64,000 bases of DNA from Streptomyces violaceoruber (GCF_033406955.1 NZ_CP137734.1:1798001-1862000), one strand, 5' to 3'. Positions 47,804 to 57,912 are shown, numbered from the stretch's first letter. The notes: generated by a model not told the origin, from the letters alone. Numbers and translations: made by a program.

Positions 47804-48040
47804 ATGGACAGCGACCACGACCACGACCGCGAACCGGAGCCGGAGCCGGACGGCGCCGGCTGCGAGCCCGGCGGCTACTGCCTGATCGACGCGCCCCGGC
47901 CGCCGAAGGCCGACGGTCCGCCGTTCGCGGAGTGCGTGCAGTGCCGGGAGCCGACGGAGTACCCGGAATCGTACAAGGGCATCACGCTCTGCCCGGTCTG
48001 CGAGTGGCAGGAGGCCCAGCGCACCGCCTGCTCAGGCTGA
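47804..48040 (+). CDS. Small zinc-ribbon protein, function unknown
   Basis: A 78-aa acidic protein. The first 25 residues are Asp/His/Glu/Pro-rich. Two CxxC pairs (CVQC and CPVC), spaced about 22 residues apart, look like a rubredoxin-like zinc ribbon. Further Cys lie at about 20, 26 and 76. It starts 18 nt after the deacetylase stop, and its end overlaps the convergent ABC permease gene by 9 bp. Confidence 0.65.
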   Translation: MDSDHDHDREPEPEPDGAGCEPGGYCLIDAPRPPKADGPPFAECVQCREPTEYPESYKGITLCPVCEWQEAQRTACSG

Positions 48041-48706
48041 CGGTCCGCGCGAGCCGAGCGCACAGGCCACGGCGATCGCGCCCGCGGCGATGACCGCCGC
48101 CCCGGCCAGCGGCAGCAGCGGCAGCGGGACCGCGCCCGACCTGGACCCGGTGACCAGGCCGCTGACCGCCGCCCGCGCCGGGGACCCCGACGCCACGAGC
48201 GCCAGCAGGGCCGCCAGCAGCAGGGCGGGGACCGCGCGGCCGGGCGAGCGCAGCACCGGCCAGGCGGTGAGCGCGCCGACGGCGGTGCCGAGCAGGGCGC
48301 ACACCAGCGCGGCGAGCAGCCCCGCACCGGCCGCCGGAAGCGGGGACACGCGCGTTCCGTGACCGGTGCTGACGGGGTCGCTGATCAGCGTCACGACGAC
48401 GGTCGCGACGGCGCCCAGGACGACGGCGGCGGCCAGCCCCACCAGTACGGCGGCGAGGTGGGACCGCGCGGGACCCCGTGCCGCCGACACGCACTCCCGC
48501 GCGGCGGGCGGCTCGCCCGTGACGCAGATCCGCACCAGCCAGGCCGCGACCGGCAGCAGCACGGCCGCCGCCCAGCCCAGCGAGTCGAGCACCGGCTGCC
48601 CGCCCTGCACGCCGATGCCGAGCGCGGCGGCGTACAGGACGACGGGCGGCAGCCAGCGCTGAGAGCGCAGCAGGAGCGCGGTCTGGTAGCGCAGCAGGGC
48701 GGTCAT
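48032..48706 (-). CDS. ABC exporter membrane subunit
   Basis: A 224-aa membrane protein with about six hydrophobic helices (RWLPPVVLYAAALGIGV; AVLVGLAAAVVLGAVATVVVTLI) and no binding-protein loop. It is encoded directly after the ABC ATPase, with an ATGA overlap, so it is most likely the permease of that exporter. The substrate is unknown. Confidence 0.78.
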   Translation of the reverse strand: MTALLRYQTALLLRSQRWLPPVVLYAAALGIGVQGGQPVLDSLGWAAAVLLPVAAWLVRICVTGEPPAARECVSAARGPARSHLAAVLVGLAAAVVLGAVATVVVTLISDPVSTGHGTRVSPLPAAGAGLLAALVCALLGTAVGALTAWPVLRSPGRAVPALLLAALLALVASGSPARAAVSGLVTGSRSGAVPLPLLPLAGAAVIAAGAIAVACALGSRGPSA

Positions 48707-49557
48707 CGGCGCTCCTCGGGGGCGTGCACGCTCACCACGTGCCAGGGCGGCCGGGCGGTCAGGAGCGTGCGCAGCAGGACGTCGGAGTGCGAGGCGGGAA
48801 CGGTGAGCGTGTGGGATCCGGGGCCGGTCTCCTCGGCCGAGGCGGCCGTGCGGTGCACGTCGGCGGGGAGGACGGCACCGGCCGGCCCCTGCACCCGCAC
48901 GACGACCCGCGGCCCCGCGGACACCGGGGCCGGTCCGGTACGGCGGTGCAGGCTGCCGTCGCGCACGGCGTACACGGCGTCGGGCACGCCTGCCAGGCGG
49001 CGCGGATCGTGATCGACGAAGACCACGGCGCCGCCGACCGCGGTCCGTTCGGCGACCGCCCGCTCCAACTCGCCCCGCGCGTCCGCGTCCAGCCCGGTCC
49101 AGGCCTCGTCGAGCACGAGCAGCTCCGGCTCGGCGAGCAGGGCCTGCGCCACCGCCACCTTCTGACTGCTGCCCTTGGACAGCCGGGAGAGCCGCGTGTC
49201 GGCGTACCCGGCGGCCCCCAGCCGCTCCAGCCAGTGCCCGGCGGCACGGGCCGCCGCCCGGCGGGACAGGCCGTGGACGGTACCGAGGTGGGTGAGGTAC
49301 TGGGCGGCGGTGAAGGGCAGGGCGGGCGGGAAGCGTTCGGGGACGTAGGCGGTGCGCGGGCGGCCGGTGACCCGGCCCTCGGTGGGGGCGTCGATCCCGG
49401 CGAGCAGGCGCAGCAGGGTCGACTTGCCGGTGCCGTTGGCGCCCTCGACGCGGACGAGGGCGCCGGGCGGCACGCCCAGCTCGACCCCGCGCAGCACCCA
49501 CGGACCGCGCAGACCGTAGCGGCGGCCCACACCGTCCAGCCGTAGCTCGCGTCGCAT
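48703..49557 (-). CDS. ABC transporter ATP-binding protein
   Basis: A 284-aa ATPase of the drug/lantibiotic exporter type. Walker A is GANGTGKSTLL (about 39-49), the signature LSKGSSQKVAVAQALL and Walker B LLVLDEAWTGLD. Its C-terminal 75 residues form an extra domain seen in some exporters. GGGAGAG lies before the ATG at 49557. It is translationally coupled to the permease and divergent from the Pth2-like gene. Confidence 0.9.
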   Translation of the reverse strand: MRRELRLDGVGRRYGLRGPWVLRGVELGVPPGALVRVEGANGTGKSTLLRLLAGIDAPTEGRVTGRPRTAYVPERFPPALPFTAAQYLTHLGTVHGLSRRAAARAAGHWLERLGAAGYADTRLSRLSKGSSQKVAVAQALLAEPELLVLDEAWTGLDADARGELERAVAERTAVGGAVVFVDHDPRRLAGVPDAVYAVRDGSLHRRTGPAPVSAGPRVVVRVQGPAGAVLPADVHRTAASAEETGPGSHTLTVPASHSDVLLRTLLTARPPWHVVSVHAPEERR

Positions 49558-49601
49558 GGGGCCATACTCTCCCAGGCCCGCGGGTTGGCAGACTGTAGGG
49601 C

Positions 49602-50351
49602 GTGAGCAACGACCCGACGACACCCGTCCCCGCGCCCGTTCCCGCCCCCGACAGCCCCTTCCGACCCGAGCCCGGCGACCGCGACCTCGCACCGCAGTTC
49701 GTGCTGCCGCTCGTGGTGCGCATCGAGCGGGCGGCACCGCCGTCCCGCACCGACGCGCTGGAGACCGCGGCCCGGGCGGTGCTGGTGATGCTCGGCGACG
49801 AGCGATCCACCGGTGACGGCGCGTGGGCGCGGGCGGTGCGGGACTGGCAGGACGCCCGCATCCGCAAGGTCGTGCGGCGGGCCCGCGGCGCGGAGTGGCG
49901 GCGGGCCGAGGCGCTGCCGGGCATCACGGTCACCGGCAAGAACGCCGAGGTACGCGTCTTCCCGCCGGTCCCGTTGGACGGCTGGCCCAAGGACCTGGCC
50001 CGCCTCCAGGTCTCCGGCACCGACCTCGACGACCCCGAGCCGCCGGTCGACGCCGACCCCACCGCGCCGGTGCTCTGGCTCAACCCCGACCTGGACATGT
50101 CGGCGGGCAAGGCGATGGCCCAGGCGGGCCACGGTGCGCAGCTCGCCTGGTGGGAGCTGTCCGACGCCGAGCGGACGGCCTGGCGCGACGCGGGCTTCCC
50201 GCTGTCGGTGCGCACCGCGGACCCGGCCCGCTGGACCGGCCTCACCACCGGCGGCCTGCCGGTGGTGCGGGACGCCGGGTTCACGGAGATCGCGCCGGGT
50301 TCGTGCACCGTGGTGGCGGACCATCCGGCGCTGCGGCGGGCGCGCCCGTAG
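49602..50351 (+). CDS. Peptidyl-tRNA hydrolase 2-like protein
   Basis: A 249-aa protein whose central-C-terminal part ([25 protein letters not shown]) matches the Pth2 fold, with the conserved basic and His residues of the substrate-binding loop. A long N-terminal region of about 140 residues is specific to actinobacteria. True peptidyl-tRNA hydrolase activity is not certain, because the family is diverse. Start is GTG. Confidence 0.75.
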   Translation: MSNDPTTPVPAPVPAPDSPFRPEPGDRDLAPQFVLPLVVRIERAAPPSRTDALETAARAVLVMLGDERSTGDGAWARAVRDWQDARIRKVVRRARGAEWRRAEALPGITVTGKNAEVRVFPPVPLDGWPKDLARLQVSGTDLDDPEPPVDADPTAPVLWLNPDLDMSAGKAMAQAGHGAQLAWWELSDAERTAWRDAGFPLSVRTADPARWTGLTTGGLPVVRDAGFTEIAPGSCTVVADHPALRRARP

Positions 50352-50494
50352 GCGCGGAGGCGAACCGGCCGGGGCCCGCGGCGGCCCGCGGACCTCGAAC
50401 CTCAAATGTTCCTCTGAAGGCGCCCTCCGCGGGGTTCGGGCCCCCTCGCGCGGGCGATACCCCGGTCATGACGACGCGGAGGGAGGGATCGGCC

Positions 50495-51811
50495 ATGCGA
50501 CGACTGGGCACCGGCATCGGATGGCGGCCGGAGATCGCGGACGCCGTCGAGGAGATGCCCGGCATCGAGTGGGTCGAGGCCGTGTCCGAGAACCTGTGTC
50601 CCGGGCATCTGCCCGACTCGCTGCTGCGGCTGCGCGAGCGCGGCGTGACCGTCGTACCGCACGGGGTCTCGCTGGGGCTCGGCGGCGCGGACCGACCGGA
50701 CGCGGGACGGCTGGCGGCGCTGGCCGAGCGGGCCGAGGTGCTCGGGTCGCCGCTGGTCACCGAGCACATCGCGTTCGTGCGCGCGGGCGGGGCGCTGACC
50801 GCGTCGCCGTCGCTGGAGGCGGGGCACCTGCTGCCCGTGCCGCGCACGCGCGACGCCCTCGACGTGCTGTGCGAGAACGTGCGCGTCGCGCAGGCCGCGC
50901 TGCCCGTGCCGCTCGCCGTGGAGAACATCGCCGCGCTCGTCTCGTGGCCGGACGAGGAGCTGACGGAGGGGCAGTTCCTGTACGAGCTGGCCGACCGGAC
51001 CGGCGTGCGGCTGCTGATCGACGTGGCGAACCTGCACACCAACCACGTCAACCGGGGTGAGGACCCGGCCGAGGCGCTCGCCGGGCTGCCCCTGGAGGCC
51101 ATCGCCTACGTCCATGTCGCGGGCGGCTTCGAGCGGGACGGCGTCTGGCACGACAGCCACGCCCACCCCGTCGCGCGGCCGGTGCTGGACATCCTGACCG
51201 ACCTCGCCTCGCGCGTCGCGCCGCCGGGCGTGCTGCTGGAGCGCGACGAGAACTTCCCCTCCGGCGACGAGCTGCGGGGTGAGGTGGAGGCGATCCGCGT
51301 CGCCGTGGAGAAGGGGCGGGCGGCGGCCACCGGGACCGGAGCGGCCGCCCCCACCTCGCGCACCGGTACCGACGCGGGCTCCGGCGCCGACGACGCCGTA
51401 CGGCAGCGGCTCGGGCTGGCGCAGGCCGCGCTGCTGTCCGCGCTGGTCGCGGGGACGCCGGTGCCCGAGGGGTTCGACCGGGTGCGGCTGGGGGTGCAGG
51501 CGCGGGCGCTGGCCGGCAAGCGGGCCGACGTGGTCGGCAAGGTCGCGCCCGAGCTGCCGGTGATCCTGGGCGCGCGGTACCGGCCTGCCTTCCTCGCCTA
51601 CGCGCAGGACCGTCCGATGACCGGCGGCTACCGGCGGGACGCCCTCGACTTCGTCGCACACCTGCTGCGGACGGCGCCCGGGGACGAGGGCCCGGGTGTG
51701 CGGCGGGAGTTGCGGGAGTGGTGGCTGGAGCGGTCGGGACCGGTGCCGCGGTCGGCGCGCCCCGGGGCCCGGCTGGCCCGTGCGACCAGGCGTGTTCTGC
51801 TGCGCCGCTGA
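50495..51811 (+). CDS. DUF692 (MNIO) enzyme fused to a DUF2063-like partner domain
   Basis: A 438-aa fusion. Residues 1-275 form the DUF692 TIM barrel (multinuclear non-heme iron oxidase). Candidate metal ligands are His56 (VPHG), His91 (TEHI), Glu143 (VENI), Asp176 (IDVAN), His207 (VHVAGG), Asp220/His222 (HDSH) and Glu249 (LERDEN). After a Gly/Ala/Thr linker, residues 304-392 resemble DUF2063, with [33 protein letters not shown] and [13 protein letters not shown]. In known systems (MbnB-MbnC and relatives) the enzyme and this partner are separate proteins that modify Cys of a peptide. The tail is basic. ATG at 50495 has GGAGGGAGGG upstream; 50468 is an alternative. Confidence 0.85.
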   Translation: MRRLGTGIGWRPEIADAVEEMPGIEWVEAVSENLCPGHLPDSLLRLRERGVTVVPHGVSLGLGGADRPDAGRLAALAERAEVLGSPLVTEHIAFVRAGGALTASPSLEAGHLLPVPRTRDALDVLCENVRVAQAALPVPLAVENIAALVSWPDEELTEGQFLYELADRTGVRLLIDVANLHTNHVNRGEDPAEALAGLPLEAIAYVHVAGGFERDGVWHDSHAHPVARPVLDILTDLASRVAPPGVLLERDENFPSGDELRGEVEAIRVAVEKGRAAATGTGAAAPTSRTGTDAGSGADDAVRQRLGLAQAALLSALVAGTPVPEGFDRVRLGVQARALAGKRADVVGKVAPELPVILGARYRPAFLAYAQDRPMTGGYRRDALDFVAHLLRTAPGDEGPGVRRELREWWLERSGPVPRSARPGARLARATRRVLLRR

Positions 51812-51924
51812 ACCGGGGGCGTCGGGGGACATCGCCGAGCGGAACGTCACATACCCACAACACTGCGTCCCGGAATGTGAAAAGGGCATGGCGCCGGCGA
51901 AAGCCTTTGGCATAGAAGTACGGC

Positions 51925-52722
51925 ATGTTCTGGGTCCTTTTCCTCCTGTCGGCCTGGGCCGTCGCCGGCCTCGCGTGCCTGCGGCTGTGCCTGGCCGCCG
52001 TACGCGCGGCGGCCGTGGAACCGGGCGCCGTCGTCCGTGAGCACACGCTGACGCTGTACGAGGCGGCGTTCCTGTCCGGCGGCCCGCGGCGGGTGGCCGA
52101 CCTGACGCTGGTCTCGATGGCGCGCCAGCGCCGGCTGCTGCTCGCGCACACCGGATGGGCGACCGTCGTGGACCCGCGCGGGCGGGACGACATGGAGCGG
52201 TCGGTGATAGGGGCGATAGGCCCGGGCGGACAGTCCCGGATAGCGCCGGTCCGGGCCGCCGCGGCCGCCGCCGACGCGGTACGGAGCCTGGCCGACCGGC
52301 TGGTCGGCGCGGGCCTCGCCGTGCCCGACGGCGGTGCCCGGGGGATCGCGGCCGGGGTGCGCCGGGTGCGGGTCGCCGCGGTGACGGTGTGCGCGCTCGG
52401 CCTGGTCGCCCTGGCGCTGCCGCTGCCCGCCACCGAACCGCGCCTCCTGATCGCCCTCTGGTTCGCGCTGCCGCTCGCCCTCACCCTGGGCTGCCTGGCC
52501 ATCACGCGGATGGAGATCCACCCGTCCTCGCGCTGGGCCTCCCCCGCCGGGCAACGGCTGGTCGGCGCCCTCGTGCAGCGGGCCGACGGCACGGCGGACG
52601 ACCGGACCTTCCTCACCTCGGTCGCCGTGCGCGGCGTGCACGCGATCGGCGAACCGGACCTGCGTGCCGCCTTCGCCCACCGCGAGAAGTACGCCGAGGA
52701 CCACTGGGAGCGCCGGGCCTGA
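51925..52722 (+). CDS. TIGR04222-type membrane protein
   Basis: A 265-aa membrane protein. An N-terminal helix (5-27) is followed by the family core ALYEAAFLSGG-like segment LYEAAFLSGGPRRVADLTL and ARQRRLLLAHTGWATV. Two further helices (about 150-167 and 172-194) and a soluble C-terminus follow. Many TIGR04222 members end in a long Gly/Cys tail; this one does not. Its four Cys are at 18, 22, 156 and 190. It lies 113 bp after the DUF692 gene on the same strand, a pairing that suggests it is a partner or substrate. Confidence 0.8.
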   Translation: MFWVLFLLSAWAVAGLACLRLCLAAVRAAAVEPGAVVREHTLTLYEAAFLSGGPRRVADLTLVSMARQRRLLLAHTGWATVVDPRGRDDMERSVIGAIGPGGQSRIAPVRAAAAAADAVRSLADRLVGAGLAVPDGGARGIAAGVRRVRVAAVTVCALGLVALALPLPATEPRLLIALWFALPLALTLGCLAITRMEIHPSSRWASPAGQRLVGALVQRADGTADDRTFLTSVAVRGVHAIGEPDLRAAFAHREKYAEDHWERRA

Positions 52723-52836
52723 CGCTCGGGGGGCGTACGGAGGCACTCGGCGCCGACACCCGCGGGCGGTGCTTGCCCCGTCCGGCCGCCGCACCAAACA
52801 TCCCTTGTGTCACACCGTGCACCGAAGGGATACGCG

Positions 52837-54438
52837 ATGCGAGCTGCCGCCCTCTACTCGGCCGCCGGGTCCTTGCTGCTGGCCACCCTCACCGCCGCCC
52901 CCGTCCGGGCGGCGCCGCCGGCCGGACCCGGACCGGCCGAGGCGCTCGGCACCGCCGTGGCGGCCCGGCGCGCGGCGGCGGCCGGGGTGGACTTCGGCAG
53001 GTGCCCGCAGGCGGAGGAGCTGCCGGACGGCATCCGCTGCGGCACCGTGACCGTGCCGCTGGACTACGCCCACCCGGACGGCAAGCAGGTCCGGCTCACC
53101 GTCAGCCGGGTGCGGGCCACCCACCGGGACCCGGACGGCGGCGGGCGCGAGGTCCCCGGCCAGGGCGCCCTCCTCTACAACCCGGGCGGCCCCGGCGCCT
53201 CCGGGCTGTACTTCCCGCTGGTGGGCATGGTGCCCGAGTGGAAGCGCATCGCCGCCGCCTACGACCTCGTCGGGTACGCCCCGCGCGGGGTCGCGCCCTC
53301 CGCGCCGCTGTCCTGCCAGGACCCCGGGGACTTCTTCAAGGGGCCGCGGCCGGCGCCGACGCGGCCCTCGGACGCGTACAAGGAGGAGCGCGCCGCGGAG
53401 GCCGAGGCGTACGCGCGCGACTGCGCGAAACGGGGCGGGGAGGCGCTGCGGCACTACCACTCGCTCAACAACGCCCGGGACCTGGAGGTCGTCCGCGCCG
53501 CGCTGGGCGAGCGGCGGCTCACGTTCATGGGCGCGTCCTACGGCACCTATCTCGGCGCGCTGTACGCCGAGCTGTTCCCCTCGCACGTGCGGCGGATGGT
53601 GTTCGACGCGGTGGTGAATCCGGACCCCGAGCAGGTCTGGTACCGCAACAACCTCGACCAGTCGGAGGCCTTCGAGGACCGCTGGGACGACTTCAAGGAG
53701 TGGGTCGCCGAGCACGACGCCGTGTACGGGCTCGGGGACACGGCGAGGCGGGTGCAGGACAGCTACGAGGAGGCGAGCGAGCGGCTGGCGGCGGAGCCGG
53801 CGGGCGGCACGGTGGGGCCCGCGCAGCTCCAGGGGGCGTTCCTGACGGCCGGGTACTACGACGACTACTGGCCGCACCGCGCCGAGGCGCTGTCGGCGTA
53901 CCTGAAGGGCGATCCGCAGCCGCTGGTCGACCAGGCGGGCACCCGGACCGCGGAGGGCGCGGTGCGGTCGGAGAACTCCAACGCCGTGTACACGGCCGTC
54001 GAGTGCAACGACGCGCCCTGGCCGGCCGACTTCGAGGTCTGGGACCGGGACAACACCCGGCTGGCCCGCCGGGCGCCGTTCGAGACCTGGGACAACGTGT
54101 GGACCAACCTGCCGTGCGCCTACTGGCAGGGGCCCCGGCAGCGACCGCTCGACGTGCGCACCGCGCCGGGCGAGCTGCCGCCGACGCTGGTCCTGGCCGC
54201 GGAACGGGACGCGGCGACACCGTACGAGGGTGCGCTGGAACTGCGGCGGCGGCTGGCGGGCTCGGTGCTGGTGACCGAGCGGGACGCCGGGACGCACGGC
54301 ATCGCGGGCGGGCCGAACGACTGCGTCAACGGCCACCTGGAGGCGTATCTGCTGGACGGCCGCCTCCCGGCGCGGGACACGTCGTGCGCCCCGCGCCCGG
54401 AACCGGAGCCACGGCAGACCGCGGCACCGAAGGCCTGA
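52837..54438 (+). CDS. Secreted alpha/beta-hydrolase, tripeptidyl-aminopeptidase type
   Basis: A 533-aa S33-family hydrolase. The signal peptide covers about 1-25. NPGGPGASG forms the oxyanion region, GASYGTY carries the nucleophile Ser234, and AGTHGIAGG near residue 490 holds the catalytic His. Streptomyces homologues release N-terminal tripeptides from secreted proteins. ATG at 52837 follows GAAGGG; GTG at 52807 is possible. Its stop directly abuts the convergent hemQ stop. Confidence 0.9.
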   Translation: MRAAALYSAAGSLLLATLTAAPVRAAPPAGPGPAEALGTAVAARRAAAAGVDFGRCPQAEELPDGIRCGTVTVPLDYAHPDGKQVRLTVSRVRATHRDPDGGGREVPGQGALLYNPGGPGASGLYFPLVGMVPEWKRIAAAYDLVGYAPRGVAPSAPLSCQDPGDFFKGPRPAPTRPSDAYKEERAAEAEAYARDCAKRGGEALRHYHSLNNARDLEVVRAALGERRLTFMGASYGTYLGALYAELFPSHVRRMVFDAVVNPDPEQVWYRNNLDQSEAFEDRWDDFKEWVAEHDAVYGLGDTARRVQDSYEEASERLAAEPAGGTVGPAQLQGAFLTAGYYDDYWPHRAEALSAYLKGDPQPLVDQAGTRTAEGAVRSENSNAVYTAVECNDAPWPADFEVWDRDNTRLARRAPFETWDNVWTNLPCAYWQGPRQRPLDVRTAPGELPPTLVLAAERDAATPYEGALELRRRLAGSVLVTERDAGTHGIAGGPNDCVNGHLEAYLLDGRLPARDTSCAPRPEPEPRQTAAPKA

Positions 54439-55170
54439 CTAGGCGAGCCCGGCGACCAGCTCGCCGATGTCCTTGCGGCGCCCGGTGTAGAACGGGATCT
54501 CCTCGCGGACGTGGCGACGCGCCTCGGAGCCGCGCAGGTGGCGCATGAGGTCGACGATGCGGTGCAGCTCGTCGGCCTCGAAGGCGAGGATCCACTCGTA
54601 GTCGCCCAGCGAGAAGGAGGCGACCGTGTTGGCGCGCACGTCCGGGTAGCCGCGGGCCATCTTGCCGTGGTCGGCGAGCATGCGGCGGCGGTCCTCGTCG
54701 GGCAGCAGGTACCAGTCGTACGAGCGCACGAACGGGTAGACGCTGATGTAGTTCCGCGGCGTCTCGTCGGCCAGGAAGGCCGGGATGTGCGAGCGGTTGA
54801 ACTCGGCGGGGCGGTGCAGCGCCATGTTCGACCAGACCGGCTCCAGCGCCCGCCCGAGCTTCGTGCGGCGGAAGAGGTTGTACGCCTCCTGGAGCTGGTC
54901 GGCGGTCTCGGCGTGCCACCAGATCATCAGGTCGGCGTCCGCGCGCAGCCCGGACAGGTCGTAGGTGCCGCGGATCGTCACGTCCTTCGCGGCGAGCTGG
55001 TCGAACAGCTCCTGGACCTCGTCGGCGTACCCGGCGCGGTCCTCGGGGAGGGTGTCCTTGAGCTTGAAGACGGACCAGAGGGTGTAGCGGATGACCTCGT
55101 TGAGGTCCTTGGCCAGCTTGCCCTTGTTCGGGATGCGCTCGGCCGCGGGGGTGGAGGCGTCGTCACTCAT
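54439..55170 (-). CDS. hemQ: Coproheme decarboxylase (HemQ)
   Basis: A 243-aa chlorite-dismutase-fold enzyme that converts coproheme to heme b in the coproporphyrin-dependent pathway of actinobacteria. It has [17 protein letters not shown] (with the catalytic tyrosine region) and [32 protein letters not shown]. It lies four nucleotides after hemY, so the pair is one unit. Length and motifs are as expected. Confidence 0.94.
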
Positions 55171-55174
55171 GGCC

Positions 55175-56659
55175 CTATTCTCCCGCTCCGCCGTGCAGGC
55201 TCTGCACCGGGTGGGCCGTGAGCTCCTCCACACCGCCGAGGTCGCCCCGGATCTGGTCGGCGGCCGCGTACGCGCTCGCGATGCTGGCCGGGATGCCGAC
55301 GCCGTCGTACGCCGCGCCGCACACCGCGAGGCCGGGGAGCTTCGCGACGTGCTCGCGGACGCGGGCCACGCGCGCGTGGTGGCCGACGGGGTACTGCGGC
55401 AGGCCGTCCTGCCAACGGGTGACGCGGGTGGCGACGGGCGCGGCGGTCAGGCCGGTGGCCTCGGCCAGGTCGTGCCGGGAGACGGCGACGAGTCCCGCGT
55501 CGTCGCGGCCGAGGATCTCCGTGTCGCCGTACCGGCCCACCGAGGTGCGCAGGACGACCAGGTCCGGGTCCTCGTCGGCGATCCAGCCCCACTTGCGGGA
55601 GGCGAAGGTGGACGCCTTGATGGTGTGCCCGTCGACCGGCGGTACGAGGAAGCCGCTGCCCTCGGGGAGCGCGGCGGCCTCCGAGCGGCGGTAGGCGAGG
55701 GTGACCAGGGCCATCGAGGCGTACTCCACCGCGGACAGCTCGGCCGCGGCGGCGGGCGCCTCGGCGCGCAGCAGCTCGGCGGCGGGCCCGGCCGGGACGG
55801 CGACGACGACCGCGCCGGCGTGCAGCACCCGGTCGCCGGCGACGATCCGCCAGCCGTCGGACGCGGTGCGGCGCAGCTCGGTGACGGGCGCCTGGGTGAC
55901 GATCTCGCCGCCGCGCGCGCGGACCGAGTCGGCGACGGCGGGCGGGAGGGTGCCGATGCCGCCCTCGATGCCCATGAAGACCGGGCCGCTCGGCGGTGAG
56001 GTGGCCGTGCGGCCCTGGAGGGCGCGGACCGCCTCGGTGAGCGAGGTGTGGGTGCGGGCGGCCTCGAAGAGCTGCGGCACGGCCGAGCGGAGCGAGATGC
56101 GGTAGGCGTCGCCCGCGTAGACGCCGCCCAGGAGCGGCTCGACGAGGCGGTCGACGACCTCGCGGCCGAGGCGCGCGGCGACGTACTCCCCCACGGCCAC
56201 GTCGTCGCCGACCTCGGTGCGGGGCAGCTCGGCGTCGCGCTCGATGCGGGCGAGGCCCTCCTCGGAGAGCACGCCGGACAGGGCGGCGGCGGTGCCGGGG
56301 ACGCCCATGACGTGGCCCTTGGGCATGGGGCGCAGGGCGCCGCGGGTCCACAGGGAGGCGGTCGCGGTGGACGGCGGCTGGAGGCGGTCGGCGAGTCCGG
56401 CCGCGCGGGCCAGGCCGACGGCCTCGGGGCGGCGGGCCAGCATCGACTCGGCACCGAGGTCGACGCGTACGCCGGCGATCTCGCCGGGCAGCAGCTTGCC
56501 GCCGACCCGGCCGGACGCCTCCAGGACGGTCACCCGGGCGCCGGCCTCCAGGAGGCGGTGGGCGGCGGCCAGTCCGGCGATGCCGGCTCCGACGACGACT
56601 ACGTGTCCGGGTTCCTGTTCCGGTGGGAACTCGCCCGCCGGGGTCTCACTTGCGCTCAT
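55175..56659 (-). CDS. hemY: Coproporphyrinogen III oxidase (HemY/CgoX)
   Basis: A 494-aa FAD enzyme of the protoporphyrinogen-oxidase family. Actinobacterial members oxidise coproporphyrinogen III to coproporphyrin III, feeding HemQ through ferrochelatase. It has the FAD loop [19 protein letters not shown] (about 22-40), VGGKL and a C-terminal [10 protein letters not shown]. It heads the hemYQ pair; hemY and hemG are both used for this family. Confidence 0.93.
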   Translation of the reverse strand: MSASETPAGEFPPEQEPGHVVVVGAGIAGLAAAHRLLEAGARVTVLEASGRVGGKLLPGEIAGVRVDLGAESMLARRPEAVGLARAAGLADRLQPPSTATASLWTRGALRPMPKGHVMGVPGTAAALSGVLSEEGLARIERDAELPRTEVGDDVAVGEYVAARLGREVVDRLVEPLLGGVYAGDAYRISLRSAVPQLFEAARTHTSLTEAVRALQGRTATSPPSGPVFMGIEGGIGTLPPAVADSVRARGGEIVTQAPVTELRRTASDGWRIVAGDRVLHAGAVVVAVPAGPAAELLRAEAPAAAAELSAVEYASMALVTLAYRRSEAAALPEGSGFLVPPVDGHTIKASTFASRKWGWIADEDPDLVVLRTSVGRYGDTEILGRDDAGLVAVSRHDLAEATGLTAAPVATRVTRWQDGLPQYPVGHHARVARVREHVAKLPGLAVCGAAYDGVGIPASIASAYAAADQIRGDLGGVEELTAHPVQSLHGGAGE

Positions 56660-56928
56660 GGCCCCAGCGTCTCAGACGCCACCGACACCGCCCCGGGGCC
56701 GGACGGCCCCGGCCCCGACCCGCAGGTCCCGCGCGACCCGTACGCGTACGGCCCGTACGCGTACGACCCGTGCACCCGCGCGTCCGCCCGGCGCCCGTCC
56801 GGCGCCCCGTCCGCCGCCCCGTCCGGCCGCGAGTCCGGACCGTGATCTCTTCGGAACCGTTCCGCGCCGTCGTGCGCGCCCCTCCGCGCGTCGTAGAGAC
56901 ATCAGTTGCCACCAACCTGGGGGGATCC
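56660..56928. other. Divergent region with two 12-bp palindromes
   Basis: CGTACGCGTACG occurs at 56739-56750 and again at 56754-56765 (15-bp period), each palindromic. CGGAACCGTTCCG at 56852-56864 is a further palindrome. The gap separates hemY from the DUF4349 gene and contains no supported gene, though Arg/Pro-rich frames are open. Confidence 0.5.
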
Positions 56929-57912
56929 ATGATGCAGGCACGACGGCAGGCGACAGGAAGAACCGCGGCCCCGAGGTCCGTGCCACCCGCCCGCGCCCTG
57001 GCCGGCCTGTTGCTGGTCACGGCGCTCGCCCTCACCGGATGCAGTGCCTCGGACGCCGGCTCCGACGCGGGCGGCAACGCCAAGGCCGCCGCGCCGCAGC
57101 AGGGCTCGCAGGCGGCGGGCTCGCAGGCCGACGGCACGACGGGCGCGGCGGGTGAGGGCGGATCCGACGGCGCCGGTGCGAGCGCGCCGCCGAAGCTCGC
57201 TCCGGCCCACATCATCCGCACCGTCTCCCTGAGCGTTCAGGTCAAGGACACGCCCAGGGCGCTCGACGCGGCCCGCACCGCGACCGAGAACGCCGGCGGC
57301 TACGTCGGCGACGAGTCCACCACCCGTGACGCGGAGGGCCACGAGCGGACCGAGGTGACGCTGCGCGTGCCCGTGGAGCGCTACGAGGACGTGCTCGACG
57401 ATCTGGAGGGCGCCGGGAAGCTGCTGCGGCGCGACGCGAAGGCGGAGGACGTCACCGACCAGGTGGTGGACGTGGACAGCCGCGTCAAGTCGCAGCGGGC
57501 GAGTGTGGCCCGGGTCCGCGAGCTGATGGACCGGGCGACGCGGCTGAGCGACGTGGTGAGCCTGGAGGGCGAGCTGAGCACCCGTCAGGCGGAGCTGGAG
57601 GCGCTGCTCGCCCGGCAGGCGGCCCTGAAGGACCGCACGAGCCTGGCCACCATCACCCTCTCCCTGTCGGAGACGCCGGTGAAGCACGAGGAGAAGAAGG
57701 AGGACGAGGACCCGGGGTTCACGGACGCGCTGGCCGGCGGCTGGGACGCCTTCGTGGCGATGCTGCGCTGGGTGGCGGTGGTGCTCGGCGCGGTGGCGCC
57801 GTTCGCCGCGATGGCCGCGCTGCTCGCGCTGCTGTGGCTGCGGGTCGCACGCCCCCGGCTGCCGCGCCGTCCGAAGGGGCCGCGCGGTGCGGAGCCCGGG
57901 GCGCGGGACTGA
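56929..57912 (+). CDS. DUF4349 lipoprotein
   Basis: A 327-aa lipoprotein. The lipobox LALTGC gives Cys38, then a Gly/Ala/Ser linker. DUF4349 (about 95-260) is a coiled, extracytoplasmic domain with RTVSLSVQVKDTPRALDAARTATENAGGYVGDE. A C-terminal helix (about 280-310, AVVLGAVAPFAAMAALLALLWL) may re-enter the membrane. Function is unknown; homologues are envelope-associated. ATG at 56929 or 56932, with GGGGGG upstream. Confidence 0.87.
   Translation: MMQARRQATGRTAAPRSVPPARALAGLLLVTALALTGCSASDAGSDAGGNAKAAAPQQGSQAAGSQADGTTGAAGEGGSDGAGASAPPKLAPAHIIRTVSLSVQVKDTPRALDAARTATENAGGYVGDESTTRDAEGHERTEVTLRVPVERYEDVLDDLEGAGKLLRRDAKAEDVTDQVVDVDSRVKSQRASVARVRELMDRATRLSDVVSLEGELSTRQAELEALLARQAALKDRTSLATITLSLSETPVKHEEKKEDEDPGFTDALAGGWDAFVAMLRWVAVVLGAVAPFAAMAALLALLWLRVARPRLPRRPKGPRGAEPGARD

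Noticed and set aside
51841..51869. GGAAC...CGTC as an ECF-sigma promoter for the TIGR04222 gene
   Set aside because: The spacing between AAC and CGTC is 20 nt, longer than the 16-17 nt expected.
56660..56845. Small protein with Asp-Pro-Tyr-Ala-Tyr repeats between hemY and the DUF4349 gene
   Set aside because: No start codon with a ribosome-binding site in that frame; the repeat comes from the two CGTACGCGTACG palindromes.
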